From NCBI GenBank assembly GCA_036768485.1, contig JAVLUZ010000145.1:16020304-16084303 (forward strand): 64,000 nt of DNA, read 5' to 3'. The DNA comes from Mermis nigrescens. Taxonomy: Eukaryota; Nematoda; Enoplea; Mermithida; Mermithidae. The notes below the pieces were generated by a model that saw nothing but the letters and a program-made list of their open reading frames with translations, was not told the origin of the DNA and searched no databases. Position numbers and translations under genes: made by a program. The number at the start of each line of letters is the position of its first letter. Positions within the stretch are counted from its first letter, which is position 1. Positions 13,009 through 26,346 of this stretch are shown one piece after another.

Positions 13009-13349
13009 GTCGTAAGCTTACACATTTATGCCATCGGGCACGAAAATTTCATTTTTTATTCATTGCAGAAGACAAGTGCCGTCCGTTTTTTTAAGTTGCG
13101 ATGTGCACCTGATTATATTTTTTCCTCTTCGTCAGCTATGCAGCAACAACTTGAATACACGTATTTTAAAAGAACAAGAAAATTAGCGTGTGAATTTAAA
13201 ATAAGTTCAGTAATACAATTTAACATGAAAATTAAAAGCTGTCGTCATAAGATTCCTTTAATCCAACACACTTCCATTAATATTCGAGTTCCATCAGAAA
13301 TTTCAAGAAAGCCAATCAAGCTTATGCTGAACGAATGTACCAGAATCAG

Positions 13350-14270
13350 CAGTGGCGGATCTAGGATTTTCGTAAATGAGACTGGTATCCACACCTGGGC
13401 GTGGGGGTTCGGGGGTATGCAACCCACCAGAAACCAAAATACCCTCCCCTAGAAATCAAAATACCCCCCCCCCCAGAATTCAATTTTTTAAATCTTTTTT
13501 TCGTTTTTTTCGCAATTTTTTGATGCCAATGGATAGTGCTTGATGAGAAACGTCGAAAAATGGTGTTTTTATCGCCATACCACCATTTTTAGGGCCATTT
13601 TTTGACCTTCAAAAAATCTTGCACCCCCAGAATTTTCTTGCTGCCCACGTATGCTGGTATACCAACTTTTTCAAAACGGTTGAAAATGGGTCCGAAAATT
13701 CACTCTTCGCGACCAAAATGGCGTTCTTTAGACGTTTAACGTTGCCCGCTTCCATTTAAAATCATTTTGGCGCAACAATATCTCGACAATTTCTTATATT
13801 TCCGACAATTTTATGCGAAGAAATGCTCAAATTTCTTCGCTTTAAACTAAATGCGGCGCGAAGCGCCAGAAAATCCTGGATGCAATTGTAGTTTCTTTCT
13901 AGCATTTAATGACAAGCGTTAGAAATCATTTAAAAATGATGCTAAAATGGAAGAAAATCGATTTCAAATAGTCGTTTCTCTTCCATCAAATCGTTTTGGG
14001 AGTCATAAAAATGTTCGCTGCCAGAAAAACCTATTATTGGCGCCAAAATTTGACTTCCAGGCCTCGAAAAAAGCAAATAAATGTCATTAAGAGAATAATC
14101 TAGCGCAAAGCGTCGTAAAAAGTCAGAAATTAGAAAAATGATAAAAATTACGGCCACCGACGGCCACAAATCGCCGCAAATTGCATATCCATTCCTCATA
14201 TAACTCGCTAAATATTTTTGGCCAATAGGATGGGGGGGCCGCCCCTCCGATTTCCTTAAATCTTCCCCTG
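13350..14270 (+). mobile_element. Family B hAT MITE, copy B1 (carries a nested A element)
   Basis: A perfect 8-bp duplication AGAATCAG flanks it (13342-13349, 14271-14278). The left end CAGTGGCGGATCTAGG and right end AAATCTTCCCCTG are the B termini. The hairpin GGCGCGAAGCGCC lies at 13855-13867. An A element splits it at 13390-13653. Confidence 0.9.
13390..13653 (-). mobile_element. Family A hAT-like MITE, copy A5, nested in B1
   Basis: Flanks CTGGTATC (13382-13389) and CTGGTATA (13654-13661) match at 7 of 8. Removing it restores the normal B sequence GGTATMCCAACTTTT, so it inserted after B1. Confidence 0.9.
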
Positions 14271-14470
14271 AGAATCAGACATGCTCGTAAGGGAAGGAGA
14301 CTCTTTAGAAAAGGAAAATGGAAAATTTTCCGCGGAAAATGAGTAAAAAAAGATACCGAAAATCCAAAAGAAAAAATTTCTCTAAAAGTGCCTTACATTG
14401 ACCACAAAACGTTCAAAAAATGTAAGGCTAATTTAGCGTTTATATCAGCTGTTTAGGACAACTCGGCACA
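14271..14470 (+). mobile_element. Family F element, 3'-truncated
   Basis: CAGACATGCTCGTAAGGG begins at 14276, inside the duplication produced by B1, so B1 landed at the F boundary. The body carries AAAATTTTCCGCGGAAAATG and the F-type TTATATCAGCTGTTTAGG. The expected end is missing. Confidence 0.55.
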
Positions 14471-14496
14471 TAGAAGCTCGACTTTGACCTTAACCC

Positions 14497-15118
14497 CAGG
14501 AGCTGGCTTAAAGGGAGCGGTCGTCCCCCTCCATTGGCCAGAGATATTTGGCGATATAGAGAATGGATATGTAATTTGCAATGATTTTTGGCCATCAGAG
14601 ACCATAATTTCTCTAAATTTTAGGGGCTGCGCGCCAAGTAAGTACCATTCAATGACATTTATTAACTTTCTTAGCGACCTAAAAGCCATTTTCTGCTGAT
14701 GGAATAGGTTCCAAAACAATTTCAAGAGCAGAAATAGCTGTTTTAGCAGTTTTCTTCGATTTCCAATGAAACATTTTCGACGTTTCGCGTCAAATGCTAC
14801 AAATACAAGAAATCTAGCAATATATAAATTTTGCTTCTAAACGTCCATCTGCCTGAATTTAAATAATTTTACGGCGCAACGCGCCACATTTTCGTAAATA
14901 GTCAAAGAAATTCAATGACTTTTCGCAGATGTCAAACATTTCAAAGTTCTTCGAAAAATTTTGTGTCAGAACTAATTTTAAGTAAAAGTATACAAGTTAA
15001 AACGCTGAAAAAACGCTATTTTGCGCATTTAGAGCAAATCTTTCGACCTATGTGTCTTTGACTGTTTTCAGAAAAATTGGGGTACCGCCCCCTTAGGAAA
15101 ATTCTAGATTCGCCACTG
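14497..15118 (-). mobile_element. Family B hAT MITE, copy B2
   Basis: Flanks CTTAACCC (14489-14496) and CTTACCCC (15119-15126) match at 7 of 8. The end AGATTCGCCACTG is the inverted B terminus. The hairpin GGCGCAACGCGCC is at 14873-14885. Confidence 0.85.
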
Positions 15119-15377
15119 CTTACCCCTACAGACTGGATGACCCTCCCAAGGTCTGCCCTGCTAACTATATATGATCAAAATGCGCTCCTGCCTATGCTAA
15201 ATACAAACGGTGAAATGCATAAATGTAACGGCTCGAAATTTCAGGTGGGGAAGTTTCTGACCATTCTTAGGGGGAAGGGTACATGACCTCCAAGTTTGGC
15301 CAAAAACGGTCGAAAAACATCCAATAATGAGCGAAAAAATTTATTTTTTTCAAAACACGGGAGGGTTGGGTGGGATC

Positions 15378-15657
15378 CACACCTGAGCGTGGGTGGGGGG
15401 GGTTCGGGGGTATGCACCCTCCCCCCCCCGAGGAACCAAAATACCCCCCCCCAGAAATCAAAATACCCCTCCCCCCAGAGTTCAATTTCTGAAATTTTTT
15501 TCGTTTTTTTTGCAATTTTTATGATGCCAATAGATAGTGCTCAATGATAGACGTGGAAAAATGGTGTGTTTTTGACCATACCACCACTTTTATGGCCATT
15601 TTTTAACCTTTGAAAATTCTTGCACCGTCCACCCAGAATTTTCTTGCCGCCCACGGA
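15378..15657 (-). mobile_element. Family A hAT-like MITE, copy A6
   Basis: Starts CACACCTGAGCGTGGG and ends near GCCCACGGAT; core and hairpin present. C and G runs are expanded at its 5' side. Target duplication unclear. Confidence 0.75.
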
Positions 15658-15659
15658 TC

Positions 15660-16680
15660 CCAACATTCTCCTATTACATATATGGTCAAAAAATATTAAA
15701 CTTCAAACCGAAAGTGGAACTTTAGCTCTAATAGTCTTACTGTATAATCGTCTATTAAAAATGCGACGATTTGGTTGAAATGGTCCGATAATGCGTTAAC
15801 CAATATCGTATAATATCAGCAAACGATCTACGAAATATTACGAGTCGGAATGGAATAATAAGGAATCTTGTTCCGCCTTTGCTCGTAAACACACTAATAA
15901 TGCAGCGTTCAAAAGTATCGGCCGAAGTCCTAGTTTTACGTAATAAAATTAGACAAATTACCGAAAACTTTTTGCGAATCGAATAATACGTGCGGTTACT
16001 AGTGTGTCAAATGTATTATTAAACTCCCGAATTTAAATCAGAGGAGAAAGATACGCAATTAAGGTTGGGGAAATGAGAGGAAGGCAATCAGTTCTTAGAT
16101 AAGGACAAAGGAGATCCGATATGCTGATAAGAGGAATGCCAGTCCGCATTCATATCAAGCAGGAATTATCTATAGTCCGAGTGCAAGGTATGTAATGGGG
16201 CTTATGTTCCTTATCTCAAATGTATTTAATTTATCTTATTTTTATTCTTTCGTACTCGGCGCACGCAAAAAAAGGGCAAATACACACCCGAGATGAGGGA
16301 AAAATTCCGTCCCACACACGACATGCACCACCGTGCCATTCATTTAAAGGCGGAATACGCATTCACTAATCATAAACAGATTTCTATCTTTTTTTGCTCG
16401 ATTTGCTACTATTATTTATTACGATGGCCGTCGACTGATTGCGCCAGTCGCTTTATTCTCATCGTTATCTCTCCTCTTTTCCCAGCCGTGGCTGATTTTT
16501 CGTGCGTTCTTTTTGAGAAAATCATTTCGGCAAACTTTTGTTCCGGGAAGATTATGCGAGATCGCCGCGGAGATAAGCAGCGGAACGATTCTTATTTACG
16601 CGGTGCGTTCGCCGACTATGTTCAATAACACAGTAGAACATTATTATATTAGAAAATGTTCGGAAATATTTTACCCGACG
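15660..16680. other. Repeat-free spacer with a 111-codon frame
   Basis: Higher-complexity, GC-richer sequence than its surroundings, free of the dispersed families. A + frame at 16293-16628 has no recognisable motif and no convincing splice sites. Could hold a promoter or an unrecognised exon. Confidence 0.3.
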
Positions 16681-16689
16681 CGTTTTGAG

Positions 16690-16941
16690 CATACGTAGGC
16701 AGCAAGAAAATTCTGGGTGGGTGCAAGATTTTTTGAAGGTCAAAAATAGTCTTAAAAATGGTGGTATGGCGAAAAAACACCATTTTTCGACGTTTCTCAT
16801 CTAGCACCATCCATTGGCATCAAAACTTTGCGAAAAAACGAAAAAATTTTCAAAAATTGAATTCCGGGGGGTTATTTTGATTTCTAGGGGGCATTTGGGT
16901 TTCTCGGGGGTGCATACCCCAAACCCCCACGCCTAGGTGTG
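16690..16941 (+). mobile_element. Family A hAT-like MITE, copy A7
   Basis: A perfect 8-bp duplication GTTTTGAG (16682-16689, 16942-16949). Ends CATACGTAGGCAGC and GCCTAGGTGTG are imperfect inverted repeats (9 of the first 11 positions). Confidence 0.92.
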
Positions 16942-17868
16942 GTTTTGAGGGATAGAGCATTGAATCAATAAGGGAAGGTTAGCCCGGCTCACCCTGGATT
17001 CACTAGAAGAACGGGGAATAAAAATCGATTTGAATGAAACTTTAGAATATGTAAAAAAACATCGAAAAAAAACGAAATTTTGTAAAATTTTTGAACTTTC
17101 AAAAAATCGCTTTAAGGTTGATTAAAATACCCTGTTTGACTCCATAACTGAAATTAGGAAAAATTAGTTTGGTAAGCGAGTATGTAATTGGTGGAATTCA
17201 TTACTTCACGAAACTAGATGCTTAGACTCTTTAAACTCTTTTATTAATAACTTAAAAAAACCGACCTAATAGCTTTTGCCGTCAGCCCATTCAAATGGCA
17301 TCACTGCCCAAGTGACCTCCTCTAGAACATAATTTTAATGCGTTTTCCTCCTATTTTTTATCGTTTTTATCGTTTTTTACTACTTTTTGCATGACCTATT
17401 TTTCTACGAAAATAAACATTACATTACATTACATAACAAAAGCGTGATACTATCACGCAATATTTTTTCTGCATAAATAATTCGCTATTCTGAATAAAAG
17501 GTAAGAATATGATGAGGCGTCAGCGAAGAAAGAATGCTGCAAAGATTTACATAAGTTAAATCATCAGGGAGATTAGGCTGGTCCAGAAGAAAAAGTATGA
17601 AGATCGTTCGCTAAAATGACATAAATTTAGAAGCAGAAAGAACAAAACTTGAATTTTCCGTAAAATATACCTTGAAATCAAATGTAGATTGGATAGAAAG
17701 AAATTTTAGGTCTTTGTAATTTTAATGCTGCTTTTTTAAGATTGAAGGGTAGAAATGCGTTTATCGACCTTTGAATGGCCTGTTTATTTATATTCTGAAC
17801 ACGCTAATGATAATGGGCGCTTAAGGCTGCTATTTAAGCATTATATGCTGATTTCAGGCTGTCATCAG

Positions 17869-18103
17869 CATAGGGTGGCGGCACCAAACATCTGGAGGGG
17901 TGCAAGATTTTTCAAAGGTCAAAAAAATGGCATTAAAAAGGGTGCTATGGTTAAAAACACCATTTTTCAACGATTCTCATCGAGCACTATCCATTGGCAT
18001 CAAAAAAGCTATAAATCGAAAAAATTTCAAAAATTAGATTCTGGGAGCGGTATTTTGGTTTCTGGGCAATGCATTACCCCAACTTCTCCCAAGCCCATTT
18101 ATG
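17869..18103 (+). mobile_element. Family A hAT-like MITE, copy A8, next to or inside an F element
   Basis: Flanks GTCATCAG (17861-17868) and GTCATTTG (18104-18111) match at 6 of 8. The F body resumes immediately at 18112. Confidence 0.75.
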
Positions 18104-18350
18104 GTCATTTGGTGAGAGGGTCAGCCGTTCGGGGACGGGGTCAATAATTGAGTTTTTTGGGCCAGAATTACCTTAGAAAATAGTGTAGATGCTAAAATGT
18201 CATTAAACTACGTTATTACACAATATGTATTCTAAGTGAGACGTTTTTGGGGAAAATTTTCAATTTTCATTAATTTTTAGCCTTTATTCTTCCATAATTT
18301 TCCGAAACCACCACCTCTCCCCAAAACTACGTGAATACTGGGCTCAATTA
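18104..18350 (-). mobile_element. Family F element
   Basis: Inverted F blocks: GAGGGTCAGCCGTTCGGGG, TTTTTTGGGCCAGAATTACC and TTTTTAGCCTTTATTCTTCC. The 5' end lies before the A8 insertion; boundaries approximate. Confidence 0.55.
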
Positions 18351-18711
18351 CCGGTCTCCAGCTGAACCCTTGAAGCGCAATTCAGACTGATTAATAAAAT
18401 TTCTTTCTAAGAACATGCTTCAATATAAAAATAGTGTAACGACCAGAAGAAAAATAGGTCAACATAAAATATTATCGTCAAACGTCGTGCAATGTTCTCG
18501 TGTGTGCACGCTAGTAAAAACGATATCTTATCTCCTTATAGGAAGGTTAGGAACAGAAACAACTTTCAATCTTCTATAACCCTATCACAGCACCGTACTT
18601 TAAAGAAGCTCTCTGAACTCTGGCCAGAGGAATGCAGTCGAATTATTTTAGCGCAGTCTGCCCTTGCAGACAAGCACATGGAGTGCTTTAGGGATCTTTA
18701 TCCCGCTTAGA

Positions 18712-18850
18712 GCTAAAAAGTGGGTAATTTTGTAAGAAAACGAGGTAAAATGAAGGCCAAAAATTAAGTGAAAACTACAATTTTCTTTACAAATGCTTTA
18801 AATTGATTAAAAACAGTGCAATAACTTGAATTATATTTTAACGTAATATA
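18712..18850 (+). mobile_element. Family F fragment
   Basis: GAGGTAAAATGAAGGCCAAAA and the downstream AAATTGATTAAAAACAGTGC match the F body. Ends lost. A similar weak fragment lies at 23060-23160. Confidence 0.4.
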
Positions 18851-18859
18851 TACAAATTT

Positions 18860-20770
18860 TTAAAATCACGCTCTTCGACTGTAAAAACAAGATGTCGAAA
18901 GAATAGATAAAAGAAAACTGTAATTATAACGAAAAATATGTACGTATAATAGCAATATTACAAAAATAAAGTACATTTTTGCTTGCTGCAATGATGGCGA
19001 ATTATTCAAATATTAAATCCGTAATACACGGTACGTCGCTTGCTACTAATATTTTGAAAAAGTGTAATATAGCGCTCGGAAATATATAGCTACATTCGGA
19101 TATAAGATATTCGACTTAAAACTGTTCTCAAAGAACAATAATTATTGTTAAATTATTATAATTTATACTTAAAGTTAAAAAATAATTCCAGTCTAATTGT
19201 TTTCTCCGCAGAAAAGCATTTAAATTGCTGGTTTCTACTGAAATGTAAAAGAATCGAATTATTTGGAAAAAGTCATCGGTGATGCTTTTAATTTTAACGA
19301 ATTTGGAGGTCTTTATATTTTGTTTATGAATTCGAGAAGAAATTTAACTAGATGGAAAAATAGTGGCGCAGTTATTGACTAGAGTGCAAATTTTTCAAGA
19401 CATTGCAAAATAATTAAAAGCTCACTAGTTATACCGATTATTCGCACGTTTTCTATAAGAAACAAATTTTCTAGCGCATATCACTAAAACAAGAAATTTC
19501 AGTCTTTTAAAAGTCAGCTTTTCTGCGCTGATCCTGAATCTAACTTTTGAATTTTTCAATCGTATCACATATAAAATTGTGACTTTTCGAACAATGCGAT
19601 GCGAATCTGACAGCTAAAATTATGTATATTTTTTTGAACATAAAGCATTAAATTTTCTTTTATAATCTTTCTCTTAATTTCAATATCATTGGCCATGCGT
19701 GCTATACGTATTTTAGCCGGTTAAATATTGCACTTAATTTACATATTCATAACAGTGTAGAGATTATAGCTTTTATCTAGCTAAAGAGTTTTGCATATTA
19801 GAAATAATAAATGTATTATTTATTTATTTTTACGCCGATTTTAAGTCCCTTCTGATTTTAAACTAGCACTTATACGTTTTAGAAATTTATGTTCCAGTAT
19901 AATACTGTACCTATCCTTTACTTTGTTAAAAATTTCGAATTATTTAAATTTTTCAAAAATGTGTCGAAAAATATTTTTACGTCTATTGCTAAATATTTTT
20001 TCTTGCTGACCAAGTATGTATAATATGCTCAACATTTGAAACTCTTAGAACTGTAGAGTTGCCGAGCATTCAAAAGTTTATGCACTTTTTGAATTGCATT
20101 TACAAAAAAGTTTCATTTTTGCTAGCCTATAAATACTTTATATTTTTTTCAACGGATAAAACAAATAAAAATAATAAATAGATGATAAAAATAAAACAGA
20201 ATAAAAAAGATGCGCACTATTAAGGAAACAGAAAAGACGCGGAAAATAACAACAAATGGGTAAAAACGTTTATTGTCGGTTCTCAATTTCTCTAAATCGC
20301 CCATTAATAATATTAGCGAAAATGCAACAATTTCTTCCAAAAATTTCGTGAGCGTACGACGACTACAGGCTTTATTCTCAAATATAAATAAAAGGAGCGT
20401 AAGCGAACAAACAATGCAAGTTTGGCTTATCGCTTAAATGCTGCGCGAGACTTGATCTTATCTCTTCGCCTTTCTCAATTACATTCTCTTCATAGGCATC
20501 GATACATCGAGCAATATATCAGATTGCAATTTTTGCGAGCACATGCATTTGCGATCGAAACGCCGTTTTTCTTATCTAATCGCGAAATCTCGACACATTT
20601 TTGAATTAATATTGAGCGAATGGTCGGGTACATATCGTGCACGAATTTTATATTAGATAGCAAAGCGTTCGATTGTGCGAAATGCAAAAAATGCAAAAAA
20701 TAAAACATTGTTGATAAAGATTAAACTAAATTTCGAGGGCATCGCCCGGAGACGGGGGCAAAGGAGGCAC
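18860..20770. other. AT-rich spacer, nothing recognised
   Basis: Unique-looking AT-rich DNA without splice-bounded frames; the same holds for 9450-11400, 11990-12850 and 16950-17860. Confidence 0.5.
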
Positions 20771-20777
20771 GCGCCCC

Positions 20778-21403
20778 CAGTGGCGGATCTAGGATTTTCC
20801 TAAGGGGGAAGGTATCCCAACTTTTCCAAAAACAGTCCAAAATAGGTCCGAAAATTCGCCCTTAACGCGCGAAATAGCGTTTTTTCGGTGTTTTACATTG
20901 TATACTTTTACAATAAAATCACTTTTGACACAATATTTTTTTCTGAAAATTCTAAAATTTTCGACAATTTTGTGCGAAAAAATTATTAAATTTCTTTAAC
21001 TTTTACAAAAATCTGGCGCGGAGCGCCGGAAAATTTGTAAAATTAAGGCGGATAGACGCCTAGAAGCATGATTTACTGCTTGATTTCATGTATTTATAGC
21101 ATTTGATGCGAAACATCGAAATTTTCAATTGAAAATAGAAGAAAACTATGCAAAAATAACTGTTTCTCCTGTTAAAATTGTTTTGAAACCTATATGGACA
21201 GAAATTGGCTTCCAGGTCGCCAAGAAAGTAAATAAATGTCATTGATAGATATCATCCGGCGCGTTGCGCCGGAAAAATTTGAGAAATTATGGTCACTGAC
21301 GGCCAAAAATCATTGCAAACTGCATATCAATTCTTTATCTCGCCAAATATTTTTGGCTAATGGGGGGCGGCCGCCCCCCCCCACCCCTTCAAATCCGCGC
21401 CTG
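20778..21403 (+). mobile_element. Family B hAT MITE, copy B3
   Basis: CAGTGGCGGATCTAGG to AAATCCGCGCCTG, with flanks CGCGCCCC (20770-20777) and CGCGACCC (21404-21411), 7 of 8. Two hairpin motifs, at 21015-21027 and 21256-21272. It interrupts another GC-rich element whose halves lie at 20735-20777 and 21404-21600. Confidence 0.88.
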
Positions 21404-22530
21404 CGCGACCCTCCTTTGAATTTTTCGGAAGTTTTGTTTATTTTAAGGGCAATACGTATTAGAAAAATCAAACAAAAGAGACGACAAACGTCGAAATTTT
21501 CTAGGGCGTTTCGCGCCGATTGTTATTGAGTTTTGCTGAGCTTTAAATCACTAAAATAATTTGGCGCTCTTCGCATCAATACAATGATTTAATATGATAC
21601 TTGTCCGTTGAATGCTACTGTGCCTATAGCATCTCAACGGAAAATCACTGTGTGTCAGATTGCCTTTTATCTGTTTTTCTTGTCTTTTAGATCATTTTCA
21701 GCGTAAAATGAACGATTCTTTGTTTAAATGTCAAGATCGAAAGCGCTACAGAAAGCCATACTGTGAAAGATGTATTATTGGAAAAAGACATCTAATATTT
21801 TATCTATTTGCATAAAAAATGCTGACTGTCCTGAAGCAGTTAAGAATGATAAATCAGATAAAAAAATTCACTTTTTCATTACAGTTACTGAAATGTCAGC
21901 CATATTAAACTTTTTTTCTCTTTTCCCAAATTAAACAAACAAGTAATCTTGAAGCTGTTTTTTTGCGCTTTTCAAAAAGTGCTTAATTTTGAAATTTGTA
22001 AGAAAAGCTAGACGCTACAGTGTCCATGCTGCTTGCCGCCAAATGCTTCTTGTTCCTAAAATAATAGTGAATATCAAGAAAACATCAAAACAAGGTTACT
22101 CTTTTGAAGTTGTTTGTGAGAAAATCAAAGAATATTACCATGAGTTTAGTTGGTTGAAAAAAACAAATTGAGAAAAATCAAATAATAAACAATCTTGTGT
22201 TCTTTCGAATTTCGCTAAAACGAGAAAATCGGCATAGATCATTTTCTTGATTTTCGAAATTTCGATAAACGACGAAATCAACAAACAACACATTTTCTCG
22301 TTTCGTCGTTTTTGTGAAGAAGTCCAGCAAATCCACCAGTGCTCTATTTCTTTGTTCTGGTACTTTTTGCAGAGCTACAGCATGCCACAGAAAGTAGTGC
22401 ATATGCGTACAGACATCTAAGGACACCCAGGATGCATCGTCATGCTTGGAACGCTAGCTGCCACATTGACAGCTGAAACGTCGATCGTTGCCGTTCAACT
22501 GACTCGATCGAAAATTCTTGGATACTGAAT

Positions 22531-22698
22531 ATGGCTACCGTCGCCTTCAACGCTATTGGTTCTTGTTGTTTTTATACATACGGACCTGAACGACGCCGAG
22601 CCAGAAACCACTACGATTGTTTATTGTGCTTGTTTTGCAATAATTTTAGCCTTTTTGTAGGTAATATAATATCTGTAATAAATTGACAATTATAGCCA
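22531..22698 (+). CDS. Weak candidate first exon or short ORF
   Basis: An ATG at 22531 follows a GC-richer, CpG-containing stretch (22440-22530) that stands out from the AT-rich surroundings. The open frame begins MATVAFNAIGSCCFYTYG, is rich in Cys and Tyr, and ends by 22698; a GTAGGT/GTAATA donor-like site lies inside it near 22660. There is no match to a family I know and no downstream exon identified. Confidence 0.15.
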
Positions 22699-22699
22699 C

Positions 22700-25600
22700 C
22701 TATTGTACATTGTATTTACATACGTTTGTAGCTTCTGTTAAAGCGAATCTGCTATTCTGATATGTAAATCCCTACAATTAAACAAATTAAGCTATTAATG
22801 ATTCATGCTTTTTAATTGTTTTAATCAAACATGTCTTGTATCATTTCTTTTGAACTTGCCGGTTAAAATATTTAGGTTTGAGCTTGGTTATAGTGTTAAG
22901 CACGTAGTATGGCTTAACCTTTACTTGCACACAAAGGCATTTCGGACATATGCTAATTCTAGCTTCAGTCTCTGTCATTCAATCGGTGCAGTCTCCCTAC
23001 AATGAATGGAACGCACAAGTATGGATTTTTATTCTAGTCGAAATGGAAAAGCAAAAATGTTTCTCCAGAAAAATGAGGCAAAATTAAGAGCTAAAACAAA
23101 TGAAAATTAAAATATCGGCAAAAGTGCTTGAAATTGATCAGAACTGATTGATTTGCATACATTTTACGCAATGTTAAGCTCTTAATGAGCCTGTTCTCCT
23201 ACTTCACCTGAGAAAATTCGTATGTAGGCTACCCTCAGGCCGTTTGACTTTCTAATTGGACATGCTCTGCATGGCCAGAAGTGTCTAGAACCCAGGACCT
23301 CGAAAGAGAACAAAAGCGCAGAAGATTTTCGTGAAAATAGCAAAATCAGGGCCATAAAACGGACAAAAATCTCGAGTCTCTTACAGAGAGGCCTTTTCTC
23401 GGCAAACAACTTTTGAGAGTTTCCTTTAGTTAGGCAAAGAAAGTTCTTGATATTTAGCTCACATTTGTGAGGAACAAAGTAGACATTTGGCAGGCAAAGG
23501 GGCACGGACACTACAGCTCAACGTATGAATTTTTACATGATAGGCCTGTCCAATGACAAAAATTCGTGTTAAGCAAACCAAAAGAACGAGCGAATTTTAT
23601 TCAACCGCACTTATTGTCCAAAGAAAGCCCGTCACTAGCACAGACGCGAGTATTTTGCCAGCTATCCAGCACTGCACAAATTGAATGAAGCCTGAGAAAA
23701 TTGCTCGCCATTTTTTCAACGTAGACAGGCTACAGTAGTAAGAAATGATAATAATTTTTAGGCAAAATAGTTGCGCCCAAATTTTTTATCTAAATCACGT
23801 TACGTAGAAAATCACGGAGACAGAAGAAATTAAGGAGCAGCGGCTTCTGAGAACTGCTGAATGAACCTAAAAGGTATGAAACACTTTTTTGAGTGATTGA
23901 CCAATGTACAAAGATGCATACTGATATGCAAAGAAAAATGTCTCCGCAAAGGAAAAAAGGTCAATGTATGAACATGGATTTCTTCATTCTGAAGAGATGT
24001 AAAAGGAGGAGAATTAGAAAAATTTCAACATATATGCCGCCGCGGGGCCATAGGAATGCTCAGCTAAACAGTTAGACTTCCTCCTAACAACGTAGCAGGC
24101 AATCAGAAATATCTTCTGCGGCCTACGAAAAATGAGGTGTACTCACAAAACATTTTTGAGTAGTTTCGCAAAAGAGCACTGAAGACATTTTCATGACCAG
24201 CAAACAATCAATTAATTATTTATTTCATGAAATCATGACCTTCACGCTAATGCTCTAGCGTAAAACATAGTAGTGGAACCTTTACACTCTACATGGCCAA
24301 CTTGATACTCTGCATGAAAAACCACAAAACATTTCTTTAAATTAATTTTTTTAAAGTTACTAAAATACTTGCACATTGTAATCGGATCGGCCGCAGAATA
24401 TACTTTGATTTTTGCGTTGTTCATAGGAAGTCTCAACTGCTTGAAAATATGCATTCCTGTGCCTTCAGCGCATAGGTAGGAAAATTTTCCTAGTTTCCTC
24501 CTTTTACATCTTTAACAATGGAGAAATTCAAGAATAATCTTTTTGTGTCCATCAGAGCAGGTTTCTCTGCCAGCTGCCTTCTTTTTATTTGACACTTCAG
24601 CAGGCTATATATCCGTACTAGCCAGTCAAAAACGACGAAGAACAAGGAAGGCTACCGTTTGAGTGCCAAGCAAGTTTTGGCACATTTCCTCTGGAAAGCA
24701 ATAGCGCTAAAACGAGGGGATTAGTCTAGGAAAGGGAGCAAGCCGCGAGGAGGCAGCCGCCCTAGGGAAGGAAGTGGAATTGGGCACATACTTTTTACTA
24801 TACACCAGAATAAGTTATTGTTAATAGGCTGATAGTCGTGCACCACAATGCATAAATTATAACAGAATTATGTTCACTAAAATAAACATTTTATGAGCCT
24901 TCTGATGATACCTTCTTTGTTATATTAAAACAGAAAACAACTCAATTCTACATCACATGAAAAGTGAGAGACGGCCAACCAACTGCAGATAGAGGACTTG
25001 ATCGACTGGTGCCAATTGACCGACCAAGCGCCTGAAGTCAGATAAGACTGCTCTAAGCTGTCAGCCGTGTAGAGGCGGAGAAGCTTGAGGTGTTTACGCC
25101 GACCTACAAATGACTGCATTTACTTTACACTTTAAATTCTTATTTACACTTGCTTTGTATTTAATTTTTTCTAGTTTGTTTTTCAGATTTTTGGGTCGTG
25201 AAGAGATGACTACTTTGGAACAACGACTATCTGAAGTTGTTCACCCGTTTTTCACAGTTTTTATTTTAATTTGTTTGGCCGAAATGAACTTTACACTTCC
25301 AATTTGTTCACTCTAGATCATTAAATTTTCTTACTTCTTCTAGTTTTTGCATAAAAAAAGTTTAGAGTTTTCGCTTTATACACATTTAATTTTATCAAAT
25401 TTATTTTTGATTCAGTGTTTTTTCACCTAAGAAGCTACATATTTTACGGTCATTTTTCAATTGGACAGAGCACATGTTTACAGCGCTAAAGCACGTTTAA
25501 TTTCCGCTAGTTTTGAAACTTTACAACATTGCAGGCCAAAATATATGAATGTGACATTGATAATAATGAACGTTTTGCAGTAAAATTTTCAGAAATAGGG

Positions 25601-26340
25601 CAAAAAATAGAGTTGTGCATAAACCGCGAATTTGAATGAACAAAAATTGAATTTTACTTGCGATGTATTAAAGTTTTCCATGATTTCTCTAAAACTTATA
25701 CGCCTAATGTCCTTATTCGCTTCGCCTGCAAATTCAATAGTCAATTCATTTATCCGCTCCATAGACTGCAAAATATGGGTCATTAGTCCCGGGTAATTGC
25801 CATTCGACCAGTATTCCTTTCAAAATCAGGTGACAGGGATCGAAGAAATGGATGCTGTCATCAAGTTCCGTTGAAGTTCCTTTCAACAATTTTTGCCCTC
25901 CATTTTCCCTTATGCTCCACATAATTTTCCGTTTTTGCATTCTAGTGATCTAGACCCCCACGTGCATGCCTAGTAATGAGACTTTAGTGAAAATAGGCCG
26001 TTTTGAATAGGATAGACTATGGTGCATGAACACCTCCAGCGAACCAATTTTCTTAACACTCAAGTTTTGCAATCGCACAACCCGCCATATGTATAAAAAC
26101 ATTTGCTACACACTATGTCGAGCAAGTGAATAATCAGAGCACTACAGTTATTTGGATGTTTTTTTCGAGCTGATGCATGCACTAGATACACAGTTTTAAA
26201 AACTGACTGGTATAGTCCATTTCACGGAACCTTGTGCATGCATGAAATCCAAATTTGAACGATTTAGCGAACACATACAAAAGTGGTTTCTAGGCAGCTG
26301 ACCGTCCCACGCTATTGCATAATAGAATGAATAGCGAAAA
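22700..26340. other. Spacer with weak F fragments only
   Basis: Short frames lack family motifs. A diverged F-like fragment lies near 23030-23160 and a possible inverted one near 23220-23370. Nothing else can be supported. Confidence 0.4.
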
Positions 26341-26346
26341 ACATTT

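Noticed and set aside
13006..13452. 148-codon + frame
   Set aside because: Runs into the B1 and A5 elements and shows no family motif; probably chance. A real exon around 13068-13340 cannot be excluded.
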